Shown piece by piece: positions 16,506 to 25,655 of a stretch of 31,849 nt of DNA. Each line of letters starts with the position of its first letter. Position 1 is the stretch's first letter. The notes beneath the pieces are model-generated. The model was not told the DNA's origin. It was given only the letters and a program-made list of their open reading frames with translations, and made no database searches. Origin of the DNA: an uncultured Blautia sp. (lineage in GTDB: Bacteria; Bacillota; Clostridia; Lachnospirales; Lachnospiraceae); contig CAKROE010000023.1 in assembly GCA_934371915.1 (NCBI GenBank), forward strand, positions 1-31,849. The letters are read 5' to 3'. The position numbers were made by a program, and so were the translations under genes.

Positions 16506-16534
16506 TAGATATGAATGTCAAAATATGATATACT
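16506..16534 (+). promoter_or_regulatory. Promoter for the CoA-transferase gene
   Basis: TAGATA (16506-16511) and TATACT (16529-16534) are 17 nt apart, and a TG two bases before the -10 makes it extended (TGATATACT). The predicted leader is about 70 nt. Confidence 0.55.
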
Positions 16535-16610
16535 GAGACAAAACTCTTTTATGACAGACAGAAACAAAAAGACTGTATGCGAAAGAGAAATTTGAAAGTG
16601 AGAACAATAT

Positions 16611-18122
16611 ATGTATGAGATCATGAATGCAGATGAGGCAATCCGTCTGATCCGGGACGGAGACTGTATCTGTGTCAATTCATTTGTAGGAATCGAAAAC
16701 CCGACGGAACTCCATGAGGCATTGTACCGGAGATACCAGAAAATGCAGTCACCGACACATCTGACGATCGTATCGAGCGCTGGCTTCGGAGTCTGGGATG
16801 AGGAACATAATGCAGAAGGATATATCCGCGAAGGTGCGGTGGATAAGCTGATCTGCGGCCATTTCGGGGCGATGATGAGCACGAAGAAACTGGTGCTTGA
16901 AGATCGTTTTGAAGCTTATAATCTGCCCCTGGGATGTATTTCTCACGCGATACGTGCACAGGCGGGAGGCCTTCCGGGAGCACTGTCAAAGGTTGGACTG
17001 GATATTTTTGTTGACCCGCGAAGAGAAGGACCGGGAATCAACCGTATTTCGATTGATGATTCGCTGGTCAAATATGTGGAAGTGGATGGAGAGGAGTTTC
17101 TTTATTATAAACTTCCGAAGATTACGATTGCACTCATAAAAGGTACAGCAGCTGACAGGAAGGGGAATATTACCTTTGACGATATGTATATGTCCGGAGA
17201 TGCATTGTCTATCTGCCAGGCAGTCAAGGCGAACCGTGGAAAAGTGATCGTACAGGTGGACCGGCTGGTAGATACACCATCCCGTCCGCGTAATGCCATC
17301 ATTCCGGGATGCCTGGTCGATGCAATCGTTGTGGCAGAGCCAGAAGAGCGAAATGAAGCGTACACGGCACTGACCGGAAGTTTTGAGATCCCGTACAAAG
17401 AATGGCATACATGGAATGAGAAAATTCATGAGCTTTCCCAGAAACAACGCAAAAATAACATTCCTGCGAACATTATCGGAAAAAGGGCAGCCAGGGAACT
17501 GCGTGTGGATGATATTGTAAACATTGGAATCGGGATTCCGGAGACAGTTTCCAGATATGCACGAAAGAGCGGAATGCTGGATATGATCACGTTGACTGTA
17601 GAATCAGGTGGAATCGGAGGCTTTCCTGTTTCAGGAGAGGCGTTCGGAGCGATGATCGGAGCCGCTTCTGTTTATGATATGGCAAACCAGTTTGACCTGT
17701 ATGATAACGGTGGCCTGGATGTTTGTTTTATGGGAGCACTGGAAGTTGACCGCCATGGAAATATCAATGCGCACCGTGGCACGGGAGCATTTGCAGGTAT
17801 CGGTGGTTTTGCAAATATCACCGCCAAAACACCGACCGTGGTTTTCTGCATGACATTTAATGCAAAAGGACTGGAAGTTACGCAGGAAAAAGGTGTCGTG
17901 ACAATCCACAAAGAAGGAGAAATTTCCAAATTCGTAGAGAAAGTATCAAGTGTCAGCTTTTCGGCAAAACGTGCGATCGAGAATGGCCAGAAAGTCCTTT
18001 ATGTAACAGAACGCTGCGTTTTCCGCCTGACCCCGAAAGGCTTAAAACTGATCGAAGTATATCCGGGCGTGGATATACAGAAAGATATTTTGGACAGGCT
18101 GCCGTTTGAAGTGGAAGTCTGA
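16611..18122 (+). CDS. Family I CoA-transferase (acetate/propionate/3-ketoacid type, fused subunits)
   Basis: This 503-residue protein contains both halves of a family I CoA-transferase in one chain: an alpha-like domain (about 1-265, with CGHFGAMMSTKKL and PGALSKVGLDIFVDPR) and a beta-like domain (about 285-500, with VNIGIGIPETVSRYA). The catalytic glutamate is probably Glu331 in TVESGGIGGFPVSGEAFGA, the expected motif. Such enzymes move CoA between short-chain acids, and in gut clostridia this supports acetate, propionate or butyrate metabolism. The acid pair used cannot be told from sequence. The start at 16611 has a weak binding site (GAAAGTGAG); an internal ATG at residue 5 is an alternative. 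There is no clear terminator before uvrB, so some read-through is likely. Confidence 0.88.
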   Translation: MYEIMNADEAIRLIRDGDCICVNSFVGIENPTELHEALYRRYQKMQSPTHLTIVSSAGFGVWDEEHNAEGYIREGAVDKLICGHFGAMMSTKKLVLEDRFEAYNLPLGCISHAIRAQAGGLPGALSKVGLDIFVDPRREGPGINRISIDDSLVKYVEVDGEEFLYYKLPKITIALIKGTAADRKGNITFDDMYMSGDALSICQAVKANRGKVIVQVDRLVDTPSRPRNAIIPGCLVDAIVVAEPEERNEAYTALTGSFEIPYKEWHTWNEKIHELSQKQRKNNIPANIIGKRAARELRVDDIVNIGIGIPETVSRYARKSGMLDMITLTVESGGIGGFPVSGEAFGAMIGAASVYDMANQFDLYDNGGLDVCFMGALEVDRHGNINAHRGTGAFAGIGGFANITAKTPTVVFCMTFNAKGLEVTQEKGVVTIHKEGEISKFVEKVSSVSFSAKRAIENGQKVLYVTERCVFRLTPKGLKLIEVYPGVDIQKDILDRLPFEVEV

Positions 18123-18169
18123 CAGGTAAGTTTTTTAATAAATAAATTTGTTTAAAACAGGAGAATGCT

Positions 18170-20158
18170 ATGGATCATTTTGAATTACACTCCGAATACC
18201 AGCCAACCGGCGACCAGCCCCAGGCCATCGAAAAGCTGGTCAAAGGATTCAAAGAAGGCAATCAGTTCGAGACCTTGCTGGGTGTTACCGGTTCAGGTAA
18301 GACCTTTACAATGGCGAATGTTATCGCCCGGTTAAACAAGCCAACTTTGGTACTTGCGCACAATAAAACACTGGCAGCACAGCTTTATGGCGAGATGAAA
18401 GAATTCTTCCCGGAGAACGCAGTGGAATACTTTGTCTCCTACTATGATTACTACCAGCCGGAGGCGTATGTGCCGTCCACGGACACTTATATTGCAAAAG
18501 ATGCATCCACAAATGATGAGATTGATAAGTTACGATTATCTGCAACGGCAGCTCTCTGTGAGCGCAGGGATGTAATTGTTGTATCCTCTGTTTCCTGTAT
18601 TTATGGTCTGGGTGCACCGGAAGAATTTTTTGATATGATGATTTCACTTCGTCCGGGAATGGAGAAAGACAGAGATGATGTGATCAAAGAGCTGATCGAC
18701 ATTCAGTACAATCGTAATGAAATGGATTTTCACCGAGGCACATTCCGTGTGAGAGGCGACGTACTGGAGATTTTCCCTGCCAACTATTCTGATCGTGCAA
18801 TCCGCGTAGAGTTTTTCGGAGACGAGATCGACCGCATTACAGAAGTGGATGTCCTGACAGGCGAGATCCGCAGTGAACTGAAACATGCCGCAATTTTCCC
18901 GGCATCCCATTATGTTGTGCCGCAGAGCCAGATCCAGAGAGCCGCAGATGCCATCCTCGAAGAAATGAAGGAGCAGGTTGCCTATTTTAAAGGTGAGGAT
19001 AAGCTGATCGAGGCACAGCGTATTGCAGAGCGTACTAATTTTGACGTGGAAATGATGAAAGAAACAGGCTTCTGTTCCGGCATTGAGAATTACTCACGAC
19101 ACCTTACAGGACTGGCACCGGGACAGCCGCCATATACGCTGATGGACTATTTTAAAGATGACTTTCTTCTTATTATAGATGAGTCGCACAAAACCGTTTC
19201 GCAGGTTGGCGGTATGTATGCCGGTGATCAGAGCCGTAAACAGACACTGGTGGATTATGGATTCCGTCTGCCGTCAGCGAAGGATAACCGTCCTTTAAGC
19301 TTTGACGAATTTGAAAACAAACTGGATCAGGTTATGTTTGTTTCAGCGACGCCGGGACAGTATGAGGCGGATCATGAGATGCTTCGTGCGGAGCAGATCA
19401 TCCGTCCAACCGGACTTCTGGATCCGAAGGTTGAGGTACGTCCGGTGGAAGGCCAGATCGACGATCTGATCGGAGAAGTTAATAAAGAAGTGGAAAAGGG
19501 AAATAAGATTCTGATCACGACACTGACGAAACGTATGGCAGAAGATCTGACGGATTATATGAAAGATGTCGGCATCCGTGTCCGTTATCTCCATTCAGAT
19601 ATTGATACCCTTGAGCGCGCGGAGATCATCAGGGATATGCGTCTGGACGTTTTTGATGTACTGGTTGGAATCAACCTTTTGCGAGAAGGTCTGGACATTC
19701 CGGAAATCACGCTGGTCGCAATTCTGGATGCGGATAAAGAAGGATTTTTGCGTTCAGAGGTTTCATTGATCCAGACGATTGGACGTGCCGCCCGTAACAG
19801 CGAAGGTCACGTTATTATGTATGCAGATGTGATGACGGATTCCATGCGAAAGGCAATTCAGGAGACTGAGCGAAGAAGAAGTATTCAGGAAGCATACAAT
19901 AAAGAACATGGAATTACACCGACCACGATCAAAAAAGCGGTACGCGATCTGATTACTGTTTCCAGAGCAGTGGCAGAGACAGAAGATAAACTGAAAAAAG
20001 ATCCGGAATCTATGACAAGGAAAGAACTGACAAAACTGATCGGACAGGTGGAAAAGCAGATGCGCGCAGCAGCAGCAGATTTGAACTTCGAACAGGCGGC
20101 AGAGCTGCGTGACAAGATGATCGAGCTTAAGAAAAATCTGGATGAGATGGATTCCTGA
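18170..20158 (+). CDS. uvrB: Excinuclease ABC subunit UvrB
   Basis: This 662-residue protein is the damage-verification helicase of nucleotide excision repair, working with UvrA and UvrC on DNA. It has the Walker A GVTGSGKT (38-45), the damage-probing beta-hairpin region [20 protein letters not shown] (about 91-110), the DESH box ([15 protein letters not shown]), helicase motifs in the second RecA domain ([25 protein letters not shown]) and a C-terminal UVR domain (about 622-657, [12 protein letters not shown]) that contacts UvrC. Length and order are complete. The start follows ACAGGAGAATGCT. No GAAC-N4-GTTC LexA-type box was found in the 47-nt spacer. uvrA and uvrC are not in the window. 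Confidence 0.98.
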   Translation: MDHFELHSEYQPTGDQPQAIEKLVKGFKEGNQFETLLGVTGSGKTFTMANVIARLNKPTLVLAHNKTLAAQLYGEMKEFFPENAVEYFVSYYDYYQPEAYVPSTDTYIAKDASTNDEIDKLRLSATAALCERRDVIVVSSVSCIYGLGAPEEFFDMMISLRPGMEKDRDDVIKELIDIQYNRNEMDFHRGTFRVRGDVLEIFPANYSDRAIRVEFFGDEIDRITEVDVLTGEIRSELKHAAIFPASHYVVPQSQIQRAADAILEEMKEQVAYFKGEDKLIEAQRIAERTNFDVEMMKETGFCSGIENYSRHLTGLAPGQPPYTLMDYFKDDFLLIIDESHKTVSQVGGMYAGDQSRKQTLVDYGFRLPSAKDNRPLSFDEFENKLDQVMFVSATPGQYEADHEMLRAEQIIRPTGLLDPKVEVRPVEGQIDDLIGEVNKEVEKGNKILITTLTKRMAEDLTDYMKDVGIRVRYLHSDIDTLERAEIIRDMRLDVFDVLVGINLLREGLDIPEITLVAILDADKEGFLRSEVSLIQTIGRAARNSEGHVIMYADVMTDSMRKAIQETERRRSIQEAYNKEHGITPTTIKKAVRDLITVSRAVAETEDKLKKDPESMTRKELTKLIGQVEKQMRAAAADLNFEQAAELRDKMIELKKNLDEMDS

Positions 20159-20220
20159 AATACGGAGCGAAAATATCAGAGTTTACCCCACGCGGTAGGT
20201 GATTAATTTTTACTTTACGC

Positions 20221-20249
20221 TTGTACAGTGATGGAGAGCGTGCTAAAAT
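20221..20249 (+). promoter_or_regulatory. Promoter for the aminotransferase gene
   Basis: TTGTAC (20221-20226) and TAAAAT (20244-20249) are 17 nt apart, with an extended -10 (TGCTAAAAT). The start of transcription would be near 20256. Confidence 0.6.
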
Positions 20250-20282
20250 GGAACGAGCACGACACGAAAGAAGGATAGAAAT

Positions 20283-21440
20283 ATGCAGTTTTCCAAAAGA
20301 TTAGACAGATTTGGAGAAGAAATCTTTGCAGCTCTGAATAACCGCCGTATGGAGCTGGAGCAGCAGGGCATGAAAATTTATAATATGAGTGTGGGAACAC
20401 CGGATTTTAAGACACCGGAGCACATCAAAAAAGCGCTTGCAGAAGCAGCAATGGATGACAATAATTGGAAATACAGTCTTCGTGATCTTCCGGAACTGCT
20501 CGAAGCAGTCTGTACTTATTATAAGAAACGATTTGACGTAGAACTGACACCGGATATGGTCATGACTGTTTACGGAAGTCAGGAAGGTATGGGACATCTG
20601 GGCATGGCGCTTTGTGATGAAGGTGATGTGGTACTGCTTCCGGATCCATGTTATCCGGTATTTGCCGCAGGAAGTCTGATGGCAGGTGCGAAACCTTACT
20701 ATTATCCACTGGTGGCTGAGCATGATTTCCTTCCATATGTAAAGGATATCCCTGAGGAGGTGGCAAAGAAAGCCAGATACATGGTTGTTTCCCTGCCGTC
20801 CAATCCGGTCGGAAGCATTGCGACACCGGGGCTGTATGAAGAAATCGTAGAGTTCGCGCGTAAGTATGACATTCTGATCATTCATGATAACGCATACAGT
20901 GACATTATCTTTGACGGAGCACATGGCGGAAGCTTCCTTTCTACAGAAGGAGCGAGGGAAGTCGGAGTGGAATTTTTCAGTCTTTCCAAGTCCTTTAATG
21001 TGACCGGTGCGAGAATCAGTTTTCTGGTAGGTCGTCCGGATGTGATCGCAGCACTTCGTAAATTAAGAAGCCAGATTGATTTTGGCATGTTCCTTCCGAT
21101 TCAGAAAGCAGCGATTGCAGCATTGACCGGACCGATGGAGAGCGTACAGGAGCAGTGCGATATGTATCAGGAAAGACGTGATGCACTTTGTAATGGCCTT
21201 CGTGAAATCGGCTGGGATCTTCCGAATGGAAAAGGAACCATGTTTGTCTGGGCGAGAATCCCGGGTGGACGTACTGACAGTATGGCATTCTGTATGGAAC
21301 TGATGGAAAAAGCCGGTGTTATCGTAACTCCTGGTGCAAGTTTTGGGCCACACGGAGAAGGATATGTACGTTTTGCGCTTGTACTGCCGCCGGATAAGAT
21401 CCGTGAGGTGGTAGAGGCAATCCGCAGAAGCGGAATCTGA
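20283..21440 (+). CDS. Class I/II PLP-dependent aminotransferase
   Basis: This 385-residue enzyme has the fold type I aminotransferase core. The PLP lysine is Lys236 in FFSLSKSFNVTGARISF. Supporting residues are Asn174 in LPSNPVG, Asp202 and Tyr205 in IIHDNAYSDIIF, Arg244, and the carboxylate-binding Arg363 in EGYVRFAL. The sequence falls in the broad group that includes LL-diaminopimelate, alanine and aspartate-type enzymes (the MSVGTPDFKTPEHI start, GSQEGMGHL and PDPCYPVF), so the substrate is left open; a diaminopimelate-like role is one possibility. The gene has its own promoter and a strong terminator and appears unlinked to its neighbours. The start follows GAAAGAAGGATAG. Confidence 0.88.
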   Translation: MQFSKRLDRFGEEIFAALNNRRMELEQQGMKIYNMSVGTPDFKTPEHIKKALAEAAMDDNNWKYSLRDLPELLEAVCTYYKKRFDVELTPDMVMTVYGSQEGMGHLGMALCDEGDVVLLPDPCYPVFAAGSLMAGAKPYYYPLVAEHDFLPYVKDIPEEVAKKARYMVVSLPSNPVGSIATPGLYEEIVEFARKYDILIIHDNAYSDIIFDGAHGGSFLSTEGAREVGVEFFSLSKSFNVTGARISFLVGRPDVIAALRKLRSQIDFGMFLPIQKAAIAALTGPMESVQEQCDMYQERRDALCNGLREIGWDLPNGKGTMFVWARIPGGRTDSMAFCMELMEKAGVIVTPGASFGPHGEGYVRFALVLPPDKIREVVEAIRRSGI

Positions 21441-21504
21441 GAAAGCAGCAGGAGATACCTGCAGGCAGTTTGTTTTATAACAAATTAAAAACAGAATTTT
21501 ACAT

Positions 21505-21582
21505 AATCACAGTATATCTGACACAAAGTAACAGAGTGGAAAAGCAGATTTTCCCGATTTGTGTCTGTACTGTGATTTTTTT
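21505..21582 (+). terminator. Large branched terminator hairpin after the aminotransferase gene
   Basis: AATCACAGTA (21505-21514) pairs with TACTGTGATT (21568-21577), and GACACAAA (21520-21527) pairs with TTTGTGTC (21558-21565). An inner stem, GGAAAA with TTTTCC (21538-21554), caps it. A T-rich run follows. It separates the aminotransferase unit from the heat-shock promoter. Confidence 0.82.
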
Positions 21583-21611
21583 GTTTTTTAAAAAAAATTA
21601 ATAATTATCTG

Positions 21612-21640
21612 TTGACAAACAATAATGACAGTGCTATCTT
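21612..21640 (+). promoter_or_regulatory. Sigma-A promoter of the hrcA operon
   Basis: A consensus TTGACA (21612-21617) and TATCTT (21635-21640) are 17 nt apart, with TGC just before the -10. Transcription should start near 21647, just ahead of the CIRCE element, as in other class I heat-shock operons. Confidence 0.88.
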
Positions 21641-21651
21641 AACAGTATAGA

Positions 21652-21682
21652 TGTTAGCACTCTTCATTATTGAGTGCTAACA
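21652..21682 (+). promoter_or_regulatory. CIRCE operator (HrcA binding site)
   Basis: TTAGCACTC (21654-21662), a 9-nt spacer and GAGTGCTAA (21672-21680) match the CIRCE consensus without a mismatch. The arms extend by two more pairs (TG and CA) to 11 bp. HrcA bound here would repress its own operon until heat or unfolded protein titrates the chaperones. Confidence 0.98.
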
Positions 21683-21707
21683 AATAAAACGGAAAGGAAC
21701 TGAGAGT

Positions 21708-22760
21708 ATGGATGAACAGTTGACGGATCGTAAGAAACGAATCCTGAAAGCAATCATTAAGACATACATGGAGACAGGTGAACCGGTTGGTTCAAGGACG
21801 ATATCCAAGGACGCCGATCTGAATGTCAGCTCAGCAACGATCCGGAATGAGATGTCTGACTTGACAGATATGGGCTACATCGTACAGCCACATACGTCGG
21901 CAGGAAGAATCCCTTCTGACAGGGGCTATCGCCTTTATGTGGATGAGCTGATGAAGGAAAAGGAAGACGAGATCGAAGAGATTCGTAATCTGATGATTGA
22001 GAAGACGGACAAGATGGAAAAGGTGCTTAAGAATGTAGCACGTGTCCTTGCTTCCAATACGAATTATGCAACGATGGTTTCGGTTCCTCAGTACAGCGGA
22101 AACAAACTGAAATTTATTCAGTTGTCCCGTGTTAATGAACAGCAGCTTGTAGCAGTGGTTGTATGTGAGGGAAATGTCATCCGTAATCAGATCATTGATC
22201 TGGATGAAGAGATGGATGATGAGACACTCCTGAAGCTGAATCTGCTTCTTAATACCAATCTGAACGGACTGCCGATTCAGGATATCAATCTTGGCATGAT
22301 TGCCAGACTGAAAGAACAGGCAGGCATTCACAGCGGACTGGTTGCAAGAGTACTGGATGCAGTTGCAGCTACGATTCATGTTGATGAAGATGATCTGGAA
22401 ATCTATACGTCAGGTGCGACGAATTTCTTTAAATATCCGGAACTGTCCGACAAGACGAAGGCGACTGAGCTGATTTCTACTTTCGAAGAAAAGCAGCAGC
22501 TGGTTGATCTGGTCAAAGAGCGGATGGCGGATGATAATACCGGAGTTCAGGTGTACATCGGAGATGAACTTCCGATCTCGACCATGAAAGACTGCAGTGT
22601 TGTTACTGCTACTTATGAACTGGGCGAGGGCATGCACGGAACAATTGGTATCGTAGGACCGAAACGAATGGATTATGAAAATGTAGTAAATAGTCTGAAG
22701 ACCCTCAAGGTCGAACTCGACGAGGTATTCAAAAAAAATAAAAGTAACCAAGACAGCTAG
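21708..22760 (+). CDS. hrcA: Heat-inducible transcription repressor HrcA
   Basis: This 350-residue protein represses class I heat-shock genes by binding CIRCE. The N-terminal winged helix (about 1-75) is typical: RKKRILKAIIKTYMETGEPV, GSRTISK and SSATIRNEMSDLTDMGYI, then the HTSAGRIPSDRGYRLYVD wing motif. A central dimerisation and inserted region and the C-terminal VIGPKRMDYENV-like segment (here GIVGPKRMDYENV) complete the family layout. The length is normal. It is the first gene of the operon and lies 26 nt behind the operator that it should control. The start follows GGAAAGGAACTGAGAGT. Confidence 0.98.
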   Translation: MDEQLTDRKKRILKAIIKTYMETGEPVGSRTISKDADLNVSSATIRNEMSDLTDMGYIVQPHTSAGRIPSDRGYRLYVDELMKEKEDEIEEIRNLMIEKTDKMEKVLKNVARVLASNTNYATMVSVPQYSGNKLKFIQLSRVNEQQLVAVVVCEGNVIRNQIIDLDEEMDDETLLKLNLLLNTNLNGLPIQDINLGMIARLKEQAGIHSGLVARVLDAVAATIHVDEDDLEIYTSGATNFFKYPELSDKTKATELISTFEEKQQLVDLVKERMADDNTGVQVYIGDELPISTMKDCSVVTATYELGEGMHGTIGIVGPKRMDYENVVNSLKTLKVELDEVFKKNKSNQDS

Positions 22761-22790
22761 CTGTCACACTGGAAAGGCGGTAGAAGAAAC

Positions 22791-23423
22791 GTGTCAGAAA
22801 CAACAAAAACAACTGGCGTGCAGGACGAAGCAGAGAAAGAAATCCCTGAGACTGAAGAACCTGTAACAGAGCCGGTCGAAGAATCGCCGGAGGCAACCGC
22901 AGGAGATAATCCGGAAGAGGACAAAGAAGCGGAAGCCACAGACGAGAAAGAAGCCAAAGGAAAGACATCTTTCTTTGGCAAAAAGAAAAAAGACAATAAA
23001 CTGGAACAGCAGATCGAAGATCTGACAGACCGTTTAAAACGAAATATGGCTGAGTTTGATAACTTCCGTAAACGTACGGAAAAAGAAAAATCCAGCATGT
23101 ATATCATCGGAGCGAAGGATATCATTGAGAAAATCCTTCCGGTGGTAGATAACTTTGAAAGAGGTCTTGCACAGGCAACGGAAGGTGATCCGTTTGCCGA
23201 GGGCATGGAAAAGATCTACAAACAGCTTACCACTACACTGGAGAGTTTGGGAGTAGAGCCGATCGAAGCCGTTGACAAAGAATTCAATCCGGATCTTCAC
23301 AATGCAGTGATGCATGTGGAAGATGAATCTGTCGGAGACAACATTATTGTGGAGGAACTTCAGAAAGGATACACCTATAAAGGATTTGTAGTTCGCCACA
23401 GCATGGTTAAGGTTGCAAACTGA
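22791..23423 (+). CDS. grpE: Nucleotide exchange factor GrpE
   Basis: This 210-residue protein exchanges ADP for ATP on DnaK. The first 65 or so residues are acidic and likely disordered (EETEEPV-type repeats). A long coiled coil follows (about 68-120, LEQQIEDLTDRLKRNMAEFDNFRKRTEKE), then the beta-wing domain (about 150-210) with the signature EFNPDLHNAVMHVEDE and the end GYTYKGFVVRHSMVKVAN. The gene uses a GTG start at 22791, with GGAAAGGCGG about 12 nt upstream; no in-frame ATG gives the complete protein. It lies 30 nt after hrcA, in the expected order. Confidence 0.97.
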   Translation: MSETTKTTGVQDEAEKEIPETEEPVTEPVEESPEATAGDNPEEDKEAEATDEKEAKGKTSFFGKKKKDNKLEQQIEDLTDRLKRNMAEFDNFRKRTEKEKSSMYIIGAKDIIEKILPVVDNFERGLAQATEGDPFAEGMEKIYKQLTTTLESLGVEPIEAVDKEFNPDLHNAVMHVEDESVGDNIIVEELQKGYTYKGFVVRHSMVKVAN

Positions 23424-23429
23424 CCTAGA

Positions 23430-23580
23430 GTACTTAATGAATACAAGCGATAGCGCAGTGTGAATTTAGTACGAAGGTCGTTCGAAGGAACTTAATGAGT
23501 CCGACCGTAGGGAGAGACGAATTTAGTGAATCGAACTTCCTTATTTCGGAGGGACACTTAAAGGTCGTTCGAAGGAACTT
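23430..23580. repeat. Repeat-rich element in the grpE-dnaK spacer
   Basis: Two imperfect copies of a module about 57-58 nt long are present. Each starts with ACTTAATGA (23432, 23490) and ends with GAATTTAGT (23462, 23519), and these two ends are themselves near-inverted repeats. In addition AAGGTCGTTCGAAGGAACTT occurs twice without a mismatch (23474-23493 and 23561-23580). The 206-nt spacer contains no convincing gene. Nothing else in the window resembles it. Confidence 0.75.
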
Positions 23581-23629
23581 CCTTAATTGAATATTTAATA
23601 ATCTTAGAATAAACAGGAGGAACATTATC

Positions 23630-25507
23630 ATGGGAAAAATCATTGGTATTGACTTAGGTACAACAAACAGTTGTGTAGCTGTAATGGAAGGTGGACAGCC
23701 AACCGTTATCGCAAATACAGAAGGAGCAAGAACTACACCTTCAGTAGTCGCTTTCACAAAGACAGGTGAGCGTCTTGTAGGTGAACCTGCAAAACGTCAG
23801 GCCGTAACAAACGCAGACAGAACAATCTCTTCCATCAAGAGAGAGATGGGTACAGATTATCGTGTAACAATCGATGAGAAGAAATATTCTCCTCAGGAAA
23901 TTTCAGCTATGATCCTTCAGAAACTGAAAAAAGATGCAGAAGGATATCTTGGAGAAACTGTTTCAGAAGCAGTTATTACAGTTCCGGCATACTTCAACGA
24001 TGCTCAGCGTCAGGCAACCAAAGATGCAGGTAAGATCGCGGGTCTTGATGTAAAACGTATCATCAACGAACCTACAGCAGCAGCTCTTGCATACGGACTT
24101 GACAATGAGAAAGAACAGAAGATCATGGTTTACGACTTAGGTGGTGGTACATTCGATGTATCTGTTATCGAAATCGGTGATGGTGTTATCGAAGTTCTTT
24201 CCACAGCAGGTAACAACCGTCTTGGTGGTGATGACTTTGACCAGAAAGTTACAGACTGGATGATCGAAGAATTCAAGAAAGCAGAAGGTGTAGACTTAAG
24301 CAATGATAAGATGGCTCTTCAGAGACTGAAAGAAGCAGCAGAAAAAGCCAAGAAAGAACTCTCTTCCGCAACAACAACAAACATCAACCTTCCGTTCATC
24401 ACTGCAACAGCAGAAGGACCGAAGCATTTTGATATGAACCTTACAAGAGCTAAATTCGATGAGCTGACACATGACCTCGTAGAAAAGACAGCAGAGCCGG
24501 TTCGCCGTGCACTGTCTGATGCTGGAATCACAGCTTCCGAACTTGGTCAGGTACTTCTGGTAGGTGGATCTACACGTATCCCGGCTGTACAGGACAAAGT
24601 AAAACAGCTCACAGGTAAAGAGCCAAGCAAAAATCTGAACCCGGATGAGTGCGTTGCACTTGGTGCCTCTGTACAGGGTGGTAAACTTGCCGGTGATGCA
24701 GGTGCTGGTGATATCCTTCTTCTGGATGTTACTCCGCTGTCACTGTCCATCGAGACAATGGGTGGTATCGCAACTCGTCTGATCGAGAGAAATACAACTA
24801 TTCCTACAAAGAAGAGCCAGATCTTCTCCACAGCAGCAGACAACCAGACAGCTGTAGACATCAATGTAGTACAGGGCGAGCGTCAGTTTGCAAAAGACAA
24901 CAAATCACTTGGCCAGTTCCGTCTGGATGGAATCCCGCCGGCACGTCGTGGTGTTCCGCAGATTGAAGTTACATTTGATATTGATGCCAACGGTATTGTA
25001 AATGTATCTGCAAAAGATCTTGGAACAGGTAAAGAACAGCACATCACAATCACAGCCGGTTCCAACATGTCTGACTCTGAAATTGACAAAGCAGTCAAAG
25101 AAGCTGCTGAGTTCGAAGCTCAGGATAAGAAACGTAAAGAGGGAATCGATACAAGAAACAATGCAGATTCCATGGTATTCCAGGTTGAGAATGCACTGAA
25201 AGAAGCAGGTGACAAGATCGACGCAAACGATAAAGCAGCAGTTGAGACAGACCTGAATGCACTGAAAGATCTCCTTGCTCAGACAGCAAACGCAGAAATG
25301 ACAGATGCTCAGATCGCTGATATCAAAGCAGCTCAGGAAAAAATGATGGAAAGTGCTCAGAAACTTTTCGCAAAAATGTATGAGCAGACACAGCAGGCAG
25401 GCGGTCAGGCAGGCCCGAACCCGGGAGCAGGCGCAGGTGCAGCTCAGAGCGGAAATGAAGCTGGCTATGGCGATGATGTTGTAGACGCTGATTACAAAGA
25501 AGTATAA
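23630..25507 (+). CDS. dnaK: Molecular chaperone DnaK (Hsp70)
   Basis: This 625-residue protein is the ATP-dependent Hsp70 chaperone. The nucleotide-binding domain (about 1-360) shows [56 protein letters not shown] and [13 protein letters not shown]. The linker [10 protein letters not shown] leads to the substrate-binding domain (about 370-480) and the helical lid. The C-terminus ends in the acidic [11 protein letters not shown] tail. It is slightly shorter than the E. coli protein because of the usual Gram-positive deletion in the ATPase domain. The start follows AACAGGAGGAAC. Its spacer from grpE contains an unusual repeat element. Confidence 0.99.
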   Translation: MGKIIGIDLGTTNSCVAVMEGGQPTVIANTEGARTTPSVVAFTKTGERLVGEPAKRQAVTNADRTISSIKREMGTDYRVTIDEKKYSPQEISAMILQKLKKDAEGYLGETVSEAVITVPAYFNDAQRQATKDAGKIAGLDVKRIINEPTAAALAYGLDNEKEQKIMVYDLGGGTFDVSVIEIGDGVIEVLSTAGNNRLGGDDFDQKVTDWMIEEFKKAEGVDLSNDKMALQRLKEAAEKAKKELSSATTTNINLPFITATAEGPKHFDMNLTRAKFDELTHDLVEKTAEPVRRALSDAGITASELGQVLLVGGSTRIPAVQDKVKQLTGKEPSKNLNPDECVALGASVQGGKLAGDAGAGDILLLDVTPLSLSIETMGGIATRLIERNTTIPTKKSQIFSTAADNQTAVDINVVQGERQFAKDNKSLGQFRLDGIPPARRGVPQIEVTFDIDANGIVNVSAKDLGTGKEQHITITAGSNMSDSEIDKAVKEAAEFEAQDKKRKEGIDTRNNADSMVFQVENALKEAGDKIDANDKAAVETDLNALKDLLAQTANAEMTDAQIADIKAAQEKMMESAQKLFAKMYEQTQQAGGQAGPNPGAGAGAAQSGNEAGYGDDVVDADYKEV

Positions 25508-25544
25508 TATATATAAATCATATAAATAAAATCTAAAACCTCAG

Positions 25545-25572
25545 ATGCCATTCATGCTTGCATGGATGGCAT
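25545..25572 (+). other. Stem-loop between dnaK and dnaJ
   Basis: ATGCCATTCATG (25545-25556) pairs with CATGGATGGCAT (25561-25572) over 12 bp with one G-U and a CTTG loop. No U-tract follows, so it is probably not an intrinsic terminator. It may protect the 3' end of dnaK mRNA or mark a processing site. Confidence 0.6.
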
Positions 25573-25586
25573 TGGGGGATTATAAT
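25558..25586 (+). promoter_or_regulatory. Possible internal promoter for dnaJ
   Basis: A perfect TATAAT (25581-25586) lies 17 nt after TTGCAT (25558-25563), which falls in the loop and right arm of the dnaK-dnaJ stem-loop. No CIRCE is near it, so such a promoter would escape HrcA. Confidence 0.45.
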
Positions 25587-25655
25587 AATGTTTTGGTGTG
25601 GCGGATAGCTGCATAAGAGCAACAATGCAAATATAAAATATAGGAAAGAGAAAAG

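Noticed and set aside
18123..18169. LexA/SOS box before uvrB
   Set aside because: I looked for GAAC-N4-GTTC and found none in the spacer.
20301..20924. Antisense open frame of 207 codons within the aminotransferase gene
   Set aside because: The aminotransferase has all catalytic residues in the + frame; the antisense product has no recognisable features.
23434..23757. - strand open frame of 107 codons across the grpE-dnaK spacer and the start of dnaK
   Set aside because: Its spacer part is produced by the repeat modules and its other part is antisense to dnaK; no ribosome binding site was found.
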